From NCBI RefSeq assembly GCF_019285735.1, contig NZ_CP079107.1:1178001-1242000 (forward strand): a DNA stretch of 64,000 nt, read 5' to 3'. Positions within the stretch are counted from its first letter, which is position 1; every line of letters begins with the position of its first letter. This document shows positions 1 through 9,900 of this stretch, piece after piece. The notes under the pieces were generated by a model that had not been told where the DNA came from, ran no database searches, and saw only the letters and a program-made list of their open reading frames with translations. This DNA is from Paeniglutamicibacter sp. Y32M11 (GTDB taxonomy: Bacteria > Actinomycetota > Actinomycetes > Actinomycetales > Micrococcaceae). The translations under genes and the position numbers were made by a program.

Positions 1-1337
1 GCGTCAAAGTCATTGTTGCAGTAGTGGCTCAGGTTGTATCCGCCGGCGCAGGTGTAGTCGGCCTGCAGGAAGCCAATGGGATCGGCAATGTCGATCATCC
101 GGTTGCGCTGGCTGAGCACCATGTCGTAGTTGCCCTTCAGCAGGTCCGGTTCCACCGCGCCGTAGGCCTTGGTCACGACGTTGGCCTGCAACCCGATCTG
201 CTTAAGCTGCTCCTGGATGATCGCGCCAACCGAGGCGAACTCGGCGCGCTCGACGATAGCAATGATTTCCAGTGGCTTGTCCTGGGTATATCCAGACTTC
301 TGGACCAGGGCCTTGGCCTCGTCCAGGTTGACCGTGGGGACACCCAACTCGCCATTGGCCCATGGCTCGCTCGGGGCAAACGGTCCGGTGGCCGGCTCCG
401 CAATGCCCTCATAAACGCTGGCGGCGATGGCCGGCAGGTCAAGCGCCTTGGTGACGGCCTGGCGCAGCTGCCGGTCCTCGAAGGGGGCCCGCGAATTGTT
501 CAGGTAGAGCGTTGCGGTGCGAGGGGAATCGGCCTTCGCCAGTTCCACGGACGGATCGGCTTCCAGCGTGGCAATGTTGGTGGCCGGGATGGACATCGCA
601 ATGTCCGATTCCCCGGTCTGGACCTGGGTGGAGCGCGTGGTTCCGTCGGTGATGTAGCGGATCTCGCCTCCGGCCAGCTTCACCTCGCCGCCCCAGTAGC
701 TGGGGTTCCGATCCATGGTCAGTGACTGGCCGGCTTTGGCGGACACCGGGGCGAACGGGCCGGTGCAGTGGCCGAAGGGGTCGATTCCCTTGGCGGTATA
801 GGCCGCCGGAGACAGAACTCCGGCATTCACGCTGGCCATGCGGTAGGGCAGTAGCGGATCCGCTGCGGGAGTCGTGATGCGCACGGTGTCCGCGTCCACG
901 GCCTTGACCTTGGAGATGGTCTTGGGATTGACCGCACGGGCCGGTGCGGTGGCCTTCAGTACGTGGTTCAGGGAATTGACGACAGCCTTGGCATCAAATG
1001 CGGTACCGTCTTGGAACTTCACGCCGTCGCGCAGGTTGAAGTCCCACTCGGTGGCGGAAGTCTGCTTCCACGACTCGGCCAGCATGGGTTGAACCTTCTT
1101 GTCCACCTGGTCATAACTGGCCAACGTCTCCAGGCACCCCGCGATGGACAACACGTAGGCGTCGTCGCTCTCCATGGCCCAGTTGGACACCGGGGCACGG
1201 AAGTTGGCAACGACCAGACGAGCCTCGGAGTCGACCGCTGCCGTGGCGGCGGGATTCTGGTTCGAGGCACCGCATGAAGCAAGTACAGCGGTGAGTAAGA
1301 CGGTCGCAGTCGCGGTGTGGAGGCGTCCCAATTTCAT
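1..1337 (-). CDS. Family 5 extracellular solute-binding lipoprotein (ABC transporter), C-terminus cut by window edge
   Basis: Reading the minus strand from the ATG at 1337 gives a secreted lipoprotein. It has a basic start (MKLGRLHT), a hydrophobic stretch and the lipobox LASC at about residues 19-22, then a family 5 (DppA/OppA/NikA-like) solute-binding fold with typical segments such as GCLETL, AESW, FNLRDGVKFQDG and LYLNNSRAPFEDRQLRQA. It should capture a peptide, opine, nickel or metal-chelate ligand outside the membrane and pass it to an ABC importer encoded beyond the window. The reading frame runs off the left edge after about 445 codons, so it is partial. The RBS is AAAGGAT just before the ATG. 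An iron-box-like operator lies 51 bp upstream, which suggests repression by an IdeR/DtxR regulator when iron is sufficient. The substrate is not decidable from sequence. Confidence 0.88.
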   Translation of the reverse strand, partial: MKLGRLHTATATVLLTAVLASCGASNQNPAATAAVDSEARLVVANFRAPVSNWAMESDDAYVLSIAGCLETLASYDQVDKKVQPMLAESWKQTSATEWDFNLRDGVKFQDGTAFDAKAVVNSLNHVLKATAPARAVNPKTISKVKAVDADTVRITTPAADPLLPYRMASVNAGVLSPAAYTAKGIDPFGHCTGPFAPVSAKAGQSLTMDRNPSYWGGEVKLAGGEIRYITDGTTRSTQVQTGESDIAMSIPATNIATLEADPSVELAKADSPRTATLYLNNSRAPFEDRQLRQAVTKALDLPAIAASVYEGIAEPATGPFAPSEPWANGELGVPTVNLDEAKALVQKSGYTQDKPLEIIAIVERAEFASVGAIIQEQLKQIGLQANVVTKAYGAVEPDLLKGNYDMVLSQRNRMIDIADPIGFLQADYTCAGGYNLSHYCNNDFD

Positions 1338-1387
1338 GAAGATCCTTTGAGATTACGTGATGATTAGGCCCCTTAATCACAAAAAGC

Positions 1388-1406
1388 CTTGGTAAGCATA
1401 CCCTAA
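1388..1406 (-). promoter_or_regulatory. Putative IdeR/DtxR iron box upstream of the solute-binding protein
   Basis: On the minus strand the 19-mer TTAGGGTATGCTTACCAAG matches the actinobacterial DtxR/IdeR consensus TTAGGTTAGCCTAACCTAA at 13 of 19 positions by hand count. It is a near-palindrome and lies 51 bp upstream of the start codon, where a repressor would block the promoter. The rest of 1338-1634 holds no gene I recognise. Confidence 0.5.
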
Positions 1407-1634
1407 CTCTGACTGCGGTCATGGAATGAAAGTCGCTCGGGGAAGCGGTCAATCGGATGGTGGATCGTCGTGCGTTGGCGGGTGGAGGGTCGGCCGCATG
1501 GCACGAAAAAGATTAGCAAGATGACGGAGGCAACGAACTTTCAGGTCAACGCCAGAAAGCATGCGTTTTGCTGATACCGAGAAAGTGGCCGCGGCCGGCG
1601 CTGCTGGTCAGACACGAGCGGGACCTGACTTGCG

Positions 1635-2930
1635 TCACCGAGATTGAATCTCTGTGGGAACCGTGGACTTTTCGGACCTTGTGAGCAGGCCTCGAACAAT
1701 TCCGGGGGCAAAGAATGCCGCAAGCAGCAGAGGAACGATGAGGACCAGCCATGGCAGGATGCTGGCGGGTCCTGGGGACGCGGGTTCGTTCAGAAGCCCT
1801 CCGATCAGGAGATTGCCCAGGAGAACGGCAATGCCGCCGCAGGTGGCCAGAAGACCGTAATAGGAACCTACCGGTCTCGCTCCGGCAATCCGGGGGATGA
1901 GTCCGAGCGCCGTGGAATGAGCCGTCATATGCCCCAGCGCAAGTAATGTCACCGCCGCAAGGATCGTGATGGGAGCTGTTCCCTGTTCCATTGAAAATAT
2001 GCCGGTTATCCCCAGTGTGCAAAAACCCAGTGCACCGAGAATGTAGCCCATGCGCAGGGCGCGTGGTGCGCCCACGCGTGCGGCCAGCCAAGAGATCGGC
2101 AACTGCAGCGCGAGAGTTAAGACTGAGACCCAGGCGAAGACCAGCCCAAGGAATTGGGTGGCGACTTCTGCCCGTCCGAGTTCGAGGGGGATCGCCAGGT
2201 ACAGCTGGTTGTAGGCCAGCAGGTCCACGGCATGAAGGCCGGCGAACGCGATGAAGCGGCGGTCCCGAAGGCTGCCCCACGACCGTCCGGAGGTTTCCGT
2301 GGATCGTGCATTGGATGTCTCCGGGCGCGGGGTATTGCCGAGTGTTCGCCAGAGCAGCACACCAATGCCGAGGAAGAAGGCGGCTCCGAGTCCGGCAACC
2401 GTGGCAAAGCCCCAACCCCAGAGCGCCGCGCCGACGAGTGGGCCGACAACTGCTCCGATTTCACCGGTGATGCTCAGCCAAGCAAAGAGCGTGACTCGTT
2501 GCGCAGCCGACTGCGAGCCGTCCCGCCGTGTCGTTTCCACAGCGGCCACCAGAACGTTGAGTCCAGGGGAAAATAGCGCGCCGCCGAAACCGGTGAGCAG
2601 GGTGCCGGAAATGAACAGCCACAGGATTGGGGAACCGGTGAATAGTGATGCCGCCAGGGTGAAGAATCCCAGAGCCCGAACAGCGCAACCCACCAGGATG
2701 ACCGACCGAGCGCCGAAACGGTCAGCGAGGGTTCCTCCGACGATAAACAGTCCTTGTTGGGCGAAGGTGCGCACGCCAAGGATGAGCCCGACAGCAGTAC
2801 CGGCCAATCCGAAGTCCTCAGTGAGGACCAGGGCAAGAAAGGGGACCACCGTGTAGAAGCCAATGTTGAACAACGTTTGCGTTCCGAGGAGGACGGGCAC
2901 TCCGTTGCGGACACGTGGGCGTTGTTTCAT
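1635..2930 (-). CDS. MFS transporter (drug/metallophore exporter-like)
   Basis: A 431-residue, 12-helix major facilitator protein starting at the ATG at 2930 (MKQRPRVRNG). The frame stays open a further 64 codons upstream, but that part is polar and unlike MFS N-termini. The first helices read TQTLFNIGFYTVVPFLALVL and the loop between helices 2 and 3 carries the MFS motif GGTLADRFGARSVI. A charged central loop (about residues 190-210) separates the two six-helix halves. It probably uses the proton gradient to export a small molecule. It lies on the same strand as, and about 300 bp upstream of, the iron-box-controlled solute-binding gene. A metallophore exporter paired with an importer is therefore possible, but this rests on context only. 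Confidence 0.85.
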   Translation of the reverse strand: MKQRPRVRNGVPVLLGTQTLFNIGFYTVVPFLALVLTEDFGLAGTAVGLILGVRTFAQQGLFIVGGTLADRFGARSVILVGCAVRALGFFTLAASLFTGSPILWLFISGTLLTGFGGALFSPGLNVLVAAVETTRRDGSQSAAQRVTLFAWLSITGEIGAVVGPLVGAALWGWGFATVAGLGAAFFLGIGVLLWRTLGNTPRPETSNARSTETSGRSWGSLRDRRFIAFAGLHAVDLLAYNQLYLAIPLELGRAEVATQFLGLVFAWVSVLTLALQLPISWLAARVGAPRALRMGYILGALGFCTLGITGIFSMEQGTAPITILAAVTLLALGHMTAHSTALGLIPRIAGARPVGSYYGLLATCGGIAVLLGNLLIGGLLNEPASPGPASILPWLVLIVPLLLAAFFAPGIVRGLLTRSEKSTVPTEIQSR

Positions 2931-3167
2931 GCGAGCAAGCTTTCGGGCCTCACTGATGCTGGATCGTGTTGTGGATGCATTGGCAATCTGCCACTCTAAC
3001 TTACTCCCGCGGAAGGGAACCCGCCTTGAAGTCTTTTTGACTCGCGGATTCTCAAAGACGCGGGCATGAAATGGTGAGCAATTCATATTCTGTGCGTCTG
3101 CTGGCCCTGCGCATTTGATCAAGCCGCTCGCAAATCATGAGGTGACTGTGCCGGTTCGGCTGCTTGC

Positions 3168-3818
3168 TTAGTTCCTGTTCAGGCCGAAGCTGCGTGTCAT
3201 CAGTGCTTCCTTGTAGTGGGCTTCGGCAGCATCCACCTCTGAGGAGGGAGTGCTGGGCCCGAACACGCGCAGGAGGCTGAAAACAAAGTGCCGTGCATGG
3301 TCTGTCTTGGTCCCAGCCGCGCTGTGGTGGGCAAGCTCGCGGAGGGCGACGTTACCGCCGTGGCCGTCGCGCGCATAGACGGTCCAACGACCGAGGATGC
3401 GCTCGGTGCCGTCGGCCTTGCCGACGTACTGCTTGCCGTTGCTGGAATCCGTAATGAGGTAGATCCCTTGGACTTCGGACAGTGCAGCACGCCAGTCGGC
3501 ATAGCGTGGACCATCCACTATGTCGCGAAGCTGATGGTAGGGGAGCAGCACTCCGTCGAAACCGGGAAAGGGCACCTTGTCCCGGTCGGCGATCTCCAGC
3601 ACGGGCATGCGTGCGGCACTGGCAGAGGTGCCACTTCGATGCCAACTGCGTGGGTTGTCCCATTCGATCACGAGCCGGTCATGCAGGGGTGCAAGGAATT
3701 CTGTCGGGCGCAGGTCGAAGAACCGGCACGCTTCGTTTCGTTCCGCGGCCGCCTCGCCGCGGTTCTCGAAGATCCCCGAAAGGCGTGAGCGTCGCTGGCC
3801 GTCGGCGACAAGGATCAC
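3168..3818 (-). CDS. GIY-YIG nuclease family protein
   Basis: The C-terminal half (residues about 120-215) is a GIY-YIG nuclease module. GIYLITD begins the fold, YVGKADG is the paired YIG-type strand, and a conserved arginine follows in ILGRW. The N-terminal half is unassigned. GIY-YIG domains cut DNA in homing enzymes, repair proteins and defence proteins; the target here is unknown. The frame begins only 17 codons earlier at a stop, and the first usable start is a GTG at 3818 without a clear Shine-Dalgarno. The N-terminus may thus be truncated or the annotated start wrong. It sits at the left border of the defence island, next to the MFS gene. Confidence 0.7.
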   Translation of the reverse strand: MILVADGQRRSRLSGIFENRGEAAAERNEACRFFDLRPTEFLAPLHDRLVIEWDNPRSWHRSGTSASAARMPVLEIADRDKVPFPGFDGVLLPYHQLRDIVDGPRYADWRAALSEVQGIYLITDSSNGKQYVGKADGTERILGRWTVYARDGHGGNVALRELAHHSAAGTKTDHARHFVFSLLRVFGPSTPSSEVDAAEAHYKEALMTRSFGLNRN

Positions 3819-4413
3819 CCAGTATCGGGGAGGATGAGAAGGGATCAGCCGGGCGATGGTCTAAAAGGAGCTCAGCCTCGGCAGGGAATGAACCGCAAGT
3901 GTAACCGTAGCAAAAAGGCAGTGGTCTGATTCCCCGGACGCTTCAGACTGTTCCCTCATCGCCTGCTATGCCATCCAAAAAATCACGCAAGTCCTTTCTG
4001 TTCCCGACTTGATTTCGGTCAGGCTAGCCAAAAGAAACTGCTCTGGACCGGTCAGATGAGGGGCAGACCGCATCTTCAGCATCAGGACGTCGATGCTTTT
4101 CGGCAGAACTGCTGTTCAGGTCCTGGCGGCCTCTACAAACCATCAGTATTTGACTCGTCGATACGGTTGTTCACGACTCATCAAGTGCCATTTAGAAATA
4201 GTTCGCGCATTAGATTGCTTCCATTCGACATGGTGCACCCTATGGTCGTCGTGATCGTAACTACCTCGATCAAAGATAACGGATGCTACAGGTATCGGAA
4301 GGACTTGTAATCCTTCGATTCCGAGAAGAGCGTCGGAGCGCAGCACACCACCCGGCTTCGAATGTGCGGGCGTCAGCTATCAAGGCAGCATCGAAGAATG
4401 ACAGATGGAGCGG
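3819..4413. other. About 600 bp without a recognisable gene
   Basis: Only short, unconvincing reading frames on both strands; no similarity I can name and no clear structure. It sits between the GIY-YIG gene and a recombinase remnant and is probably decayed island DNA. Confidence 0.4.
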
Positions 4414-4571
4414 GAAGGAGACGGATCACTGCGGAGCATGGCAAGGTGAAGCATTTCCATGAGCTCAAGGCTCAGGGGATCAAGCCCGCCGATATTGGCA
4501 AGATTCTTGGCGTTAGCAGATCTATAATTTACCGCTACCTATCCCTAGGTGATGAAAATGTTTCAGCATAA
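4414..4571 (+). pseudogene. C-terminal scrap of a serine recombinase (resolvase)
   Basis: The reading frame ending at 4571 contains ELKAQGIKPADIGKILGVSR followed by IIYRYLS. This is the helix-turn-helix that closes resolvase/invertase-type serine recombinases and normally binds the res or gix site. The catalytic N-terminal domain with its active serine is absent upstream, so this is a remnant only. It is one of three such scraps in the window (others near 31.9 and 59.4 kb). Confidence 0.65.
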
Positions 4572-4669
4572 AAGCCCTGTACTTGATAGGCGACGGCTCC
4601 TTGCCTACGCCGGAGCAAACGAGAAGTTTTCCAAAATTTTCAAAACGTTCTGTCGCCCCATCCGTCGTC

Positions 4670-5737
4670 CTAGTAAAGGCGAAAAGTAAATTCTTGTCGC
4701 CCACGTTGGATCACATAGTCCCATGTCTGTGAATCTGCCCATTCAGGCTGTTCTATGACTGGAGTGAGTGAGTTGTTGCCCGGAAAACTGGCTGGCGGGA
4801 ACTTGCTTTTGGGAAGTACGAAGTCTTGACTGGGGCACTCGATGGATTGGTCAGTCAGATACCAGAGGGTTTCTGTCCCAATGATTTCGGCGAGGCGTCC
4901 CTTCAATTGAAGGCTGCCCGGCTGTTTTCTGGTTGATTTCGCGGCGACTGCCAAACCGTCGACCAAACGTCTGTGAACGGCATCCCATTCAACGAGAGTC
5001 GCTCGTCCCCATGCACGTCTGCGTTCAAGATCCCCTACCAATTTGGTGATAACATTTTCGAAGTTTTCAGTGTTTTCCCATTCGACTGCGGAGAACCCTG
5101 GAGTGTCAGCGGTGTACCCAACGAGTTCAAGGATCTTGTCTTCTGGGTCGACTTCTTGTCTGCCGGAGTATTCACTGATTTGAAGTTCTTCCGGAATAGC
5201 CAGCCTCAGCCCGATACATAGTTCACCTGGGTGGTCGGTAGCTTGGACAATGATCTCGTTGTTGTGCAGGCTCATATATTCCGCAGCTGCGCCCACCGCA
5301 CTTCGAGCACTTTCGTATGAGTCGTCGTCGGCGAAGTCAGCTATCTTCATGTCTTGGCTGGTTAGTCCGTCTTCCAAGGCTGATTCGATTCTCTCTTTTA
5401 GGGAAACGAATCTCTCTTCGATGTCCCCCTGGACATCCTTGAGAAGATCTTGTCGCATTGAGGTTGTCATCGATTCGGCTGCATTGCTCACGACCTTACT
5501 TACAGCTCTACGAACTTTCGGCTCAACCACAAGCAAGAGGCCCGCCATCATGAGGGTCGTGCCGAAATTCGTAAGAATCGATCGCCATATCCCCAGATCA
5601 TCGGTGCCAAGTATGGGAGCAAGGGTTCCCACGAAGAATGGGCTCGCCGTGAAAAGCACTCCTGCTACGAGAAGCCCCGCCATCCATCCATGAAGAATTC
5701 TCTCTTTGCCTGCTTGTTCTTCATTCCGATTGTTCAC
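4670..5737 (-). CDS. Unknown membrane-anchored protein, two N-terminal TM helices plus soluble domain
   Basis: A 355-residue protein with no family I recognise. After a charged start (MNNRNEEQAGKERI) come two hydrophobic segments at about residues 18-40 (WMAGLLVAGVLFTASPFF) and 50-68 (LTNFGTTLMMAGLLLVVEP). A helical, probably coiled-coil stretch follows at about 70-125 (SMTTSMRQDLLKDVQGDIEE), then about 230 residues of soluble domain. The predicted topology is a short membrane anchor with a large cytoplasmic sensor or effector part, as in many membrane components of defence modules. It stands alone in the island on the minus strand. Base composition is lower in GC than the housekeeping genes, which suggests acquisition. 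Confidence 0.7.
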   Translation of the reverse strand: MNNRNEEQAGKERILHGWMAGLLVAGVLFTASPFFVGTLAPILGTDDLGIWRSILTNFGTTLMMAGLLLVVEPKVRRAVSKVVSNAAESMTTSMRQDLLKDVQGDIEERFVSLKERIESALEDGLTSQDMKIADFADDDSYESARSAVGAAAEYMSLHNNEIIVQATDHPGELCIGLRLAIPEELQISEYSGRQEVDPEDKILELVGYTADTPGFSAVEWENTENFENVITKLVGDLERRRAWGRATLVEWDAVHRRLVDGLAVAAKSTRKQPGSLQLKGRLAEIIGTETLWYLTDQSIECPSQDFVLPKSKFPPASFPGNNSLTPVIEQPEWADSQTWDYVIQRGRQEFTFRLY

Positions 5738-5850
5738 AAAGAAACCGTACAGGGCTGGTCATCAGCCAGCTAACGGAAGATGCCCCTCTTGTGAGGAACC
5801 TTTGCGAAACAGAGCGCCATGAACGCGTGGCAAATCTTCTCCTTATTCAC

Positions 5851-6852
5851 CTACTTTGTATTCAGTTGACGTTTATGCGCAGTAATTTCCTTCTCCAGGG
5901 CGTCTTCTTCGAAGCCTTCTTCACTGATGCTTAACCTTTGCAAGAAGTAGCCACCCTCACCTTCTGCGCGGCCAACTAAGTGGCCTTACATTTCGGTGGT
6001 CTCGATCAGTCCGAACGATTCCATCTGTTTTCGGGCCAGCATGTAGGGATCGCGGGCGATGCCGCAATAAAGGAGTCTTGCATCGGATGGAATAGCAACG
6101 AGCGGTCCGGGCAAACTACCCTACCTGCCGGCAATCATCAGTAGGAGGGCTATCTCAGAGTTTTCCAGCACCTGGATCCAGGACTTCAGAACTAAGCCAG
6201 CGGGGAGCTTCAGTACCGAATCACCAATCTTTGGGACCCTGTATGGTTCCACGGTCCCGCCTTGCCCGCCTGCTTCGTCGAAGCGATAGTACTAATCAAA
6301 GCTTCCGCGTTTGCCGGTTGGTTCCGCGAATGCCAAAAGTTTTGCTTCTTCAAGGGTATTTAGGCTTCAGCGAACCGATCTGGCTCTCTTGTCCTTGGAA
6401 TCGATGTCTACCGATCCCATATAGCCCTCCGTATTTGTGGCGACTATATCGGTCCGCCCCAGACGGGTAGTTTGCCCGACGATCGGCAGGGGACCAGCCA
6501 GGCCGACGGATTTCTTCTCAATCTAGGTTATTGCGAGGGCCAGCAAATATAGCCTGCGCGTCGAACCCTGACTCGACGATTTGCGGGTGGCTGGTGGACG
6601 GATACTGCGGGGAGGCACTGTTCGATCCGAGTATTCACTCATCGGGGCATTCTCTTGGTAGCTAAAAGCATGCCGCACACGAAAGCTGTGCCCTTTCAAA
6701 GGCCCTCTACCACTTTCCTTGGAAAGGAGCTTGACTGCCGCATCCCGTACGATCTTACAGTAGCTCCCCTGCAGTCTACGGAGCCGGAAAGCGAAGGATT
6801 TTCGTTCCATTCCGCTCGGGGGACGTGAGGGATCGACGATTTTTGCATCCAT
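5851..6852 (-). pseudogene. Decayed 334-codon reading frame with five in-frame stop codons
   Basis: Reading one minus-strand frame from an ATG at 6852 to the TAG at 5851-5853 gives a protein-like sequence interrupted by TAG (6523-6525), TGA (6367-6369), TAG (6292-6294), TAG (6121-6123) and TAA (5986-5988), with no frameshift. Segments between stops look like real protein: LEEAKLLAFAEPTGKRGSFD, then YYRFDEAGG and YRVPKIGDSVLKLPAGLVLK, then DPYMLARKQMESFGLIE, which resembles a winged-helix motif. All five stops could derive from CAG, CAA or CGA by single C-to-T changes. The family is not recognised; a replication- or regulation-type winged-helix protein is possible. Confidence 0.6.
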
Positions 6853-6970
6853 GTAGTGTCATTTCCTGCATGTAATCCTGACCATCTACCACCACTGAAA
6901 CCACCAGAACATAGTCATCTGTGTGGCTTCGGACTTGTCAACCTTCGGTATCGTTGTCGAAGCGCCCGAA

Positions 6971-9900
6971 CTATATCCGCGGGACGTTTGGCACCCAGTC
7001 TTTGTCCGCAGCTTCGTTTGCTAATGAGGATTCTCGGTTTGATGAGGAGTGCCATCCTTCTGCTGCGCGTACCCAAGCGCTCGGGAATAAGGCGGGATTC
7101 TGCAGGATACGGTCAGTAACTCGCGCTTCCATAGGCGATGCGACATACCCGATTTCTACTAGACATTCCGGCCCCAAATTGGACAGTGCGTCCAGCAAGT
7201 TCTCGTCGTAAACATGAAGCAAACGATCCGTGACGGCAATGGCAACGCTCCAATGGTGAGGTGCTGATGTCGACATGCCTAGGAGCTGTTCGTCTGTCAA
7301 CGGCGCAAGCGGATCACGGACGTCGTGGTCAGCTGTGAAATGCGAAACGACTAGTGCCAGTCGATTCGAGTACCGGGCAGCGGCGCCCAAAGCATCGTTT
7401 CCCATCCGTCGAGGGATAGCTGTTGCCCCGAGTCGGCTTGTCGACATGGCCAACGAATAAAAATCATCGTCTGATGCTGCATCCAGGACCTCCGCTACAT
7501 TAGCCATGTGTTCGAGCACAATGTCTTCACGCGCCGTCGCCAGGAGGGCAAAAGCCCAAGTCCTCCTCGAAAGGGAATCTTGGTACATATCAAAGGTGTT
7601 CTGCCACCATTCTGAAGTTTGTCCCTTGCGGAGAGCCATAACGAGTGTGCCGTAGTCTGTAGCTGGGCCGAACGGCTCCCCGTTTTGACTCATCGATCCC
7701 TCGGGCCTCGTGTTCTGCGTTGCAGCCCCAATGATCGCTATATCTGCAGCCAACCAACATGGCCCGTGTATCCGCGCCAGTTCTCGTGCTGCGTTCTGCC
7801 AGGGCTCCGTCGTGCCCTTTTGGCCCTTCGCTTGTGCCCTCGCCGCCTGTTGGAGGCGTTTGTATCGTCCATCCTCCGCCACGAGGGCCTTGAAGGCATC
7901 TGGCCGTGAGGAACGCTCCGGTTGTTCTGTCCAAAAGTGGCCAGAGGCCACGGCTTGCCCCTCACGACCTGCTTCAGCCAGTCGGATGAACCAGAACGGT
8001 CGCATGCTCCGTAGTAGATTGCCCGCGTGGCTTGAGCTCAGCGTCTCTACTTCAGAGCACCATCCATCGAGGACGGACTGGAGGAGCCGGACGTCTTGGG
8101 CTGCTCCCCAGGCTGGCGACGCGCCCGCCCATAAGGCCGCTCGGCAGGACTCTGCATTGACAAGTAGAAGTCTCTCCGTGACGGGAGGAGCAAGCTTTGG
8201 TACTCCAAACCTGCCTCCGAGGGCCAGCCAAGCTGGCTCTAGTGGGGTACCCATAGCAGCAACAGCCTTTGGTTCCCACCACGCTGAGAAGTCCTTGGAG
8301 CTGATCAGGGAGTGATGACGCAGCATGGTGACTCGGGCAAGAGAACCAACATATTCGGGTGCCTTGTCAATGTCATCCAGTAGTGCTCGCTTCAACTCCT
8401 CGCCTCCAGATGATTCGCCTAGTCGCGGAAAGTTGGTCGTCCCGCTTACATGCGCCATGGTCGCCAGCCGGACTGTTAGATCGTCGGCCAGTAGTTTTGC
8501 AACGTCTCGCTGAACCGCTGTTTTATTGGTGAAGATACCGTCGCTGAGTATGGTCCATACAGCTACACGTTCTTGCAATGGATGCAGTCTGTCTTCCAGT
8601 GCCTCGTCCAGCCCGTACCTAAGGCTTGCAAGCTCGTTAGGGTTGGCAAAGCCCGCGTAAAACCTTGCTGTATTTAGCCAGTAATTACGCTTCACGAGTT
8701 GCTTCAGGACATCGGATTTTGGCAATGGATCCCGACGGTCCTGCCCGGCCCACTCGGCAAGGAACTTCGCCGCAAAGTATTCGCGGACAGGCTGTACTGC
8801 AAACTCGAATGTCCCCTCGGATTTGCTAGTGAGCGCCCAAAAGCGGTCCGTGACGGCCTGAAAGAGTTCTGCAGCCCGGTCAACAGGTCCATCTGTCCGG
8901 CGGAAATATAGAAAGAGCGTGTCTTGAATGGCTTGAAGTGTCATGTGGTCAGCCCCGCGTTGACTCTCCACTCCAGACTGCATATGCCATCCCAAGAAGG
9001 ACGTTACTTCGATGACGTGCGGAACATGATCTCGGTGAATCTGCTGCTTATTTACCTCTCTGTCCATGAAAGTTTCCATGTAGTCCGTGTAGAGCGGAGT
9101 TCTGCTGATAGGCACGGCATCGCCTTTTCTGCTGATCAGGAAAAGCAGGATTGTCAGCTGCATCGGATTGTCAGCAAGCTGGGCGACGTGATCGTACGTC
9201 GTCCGTTCCTCGAAGGTGCGCCTCAATTTCTTTCGGGCCATCCCGCGGACGCCGTTTAGATTGGCCCAGCGGGATACAAATTCGCGCTGCAGCTGCACGT
9301 CCAGCGGGCATAGCTCAAGGGTTTGGAATATATCCGTATCTGGCTCCGGCAAACTCGATGCGTTGGGCCGAGCAGTAACCAAGATTTGGAATCTTCGTTT
9401 TGCCTCGGATTGGCCCATCCTTAAAGAGAATCGATTGATTTCGTCCACGACGATCTTGCGAAGCCGCAAATCGGCGACTTCGTCCAACCCATCGAGTACC
9501 AACAGACTTGGGTACCTGTCCAAGAGGCTCTGTAGTTGTTCCACCGTCACATGTCGCCCGCCACTGTGGAATGTGCACAGGGACACGAGGAACAGTTCTA
9601 TGGAACGCTGGTCCTTGCGTCGGTTACGAAGTTTAATGTTGGTGTCCTCATCGCCAAACGGGTCCCGTCCCGAAAGCCATAGCGCGTAGTCACTGAGATC
9701 TACACGAAGAGGCAGTTTGGGGTCATTCGCCGTCGGCAATTCAGTGGCTCTTATTGCTAGGTCAGGCGTAATTGACGCCCGGTGGATTTGACAGAGATAT
9801 TGGCCCAAAGTGGACTTCCCCTGCCCCGGAACGCCAAGAAGGTAAGTCAAGGGGAACAATGAATTTAGCATGTAGCCAACAGCGCCTGTGCTGTCACTGA

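Noticed and set aside
24-725. A 233-codon plus-strand frame at the left edge
   Set aside because: Antisense to the family 5 binding protein, whose minus-strand translation is convincing.
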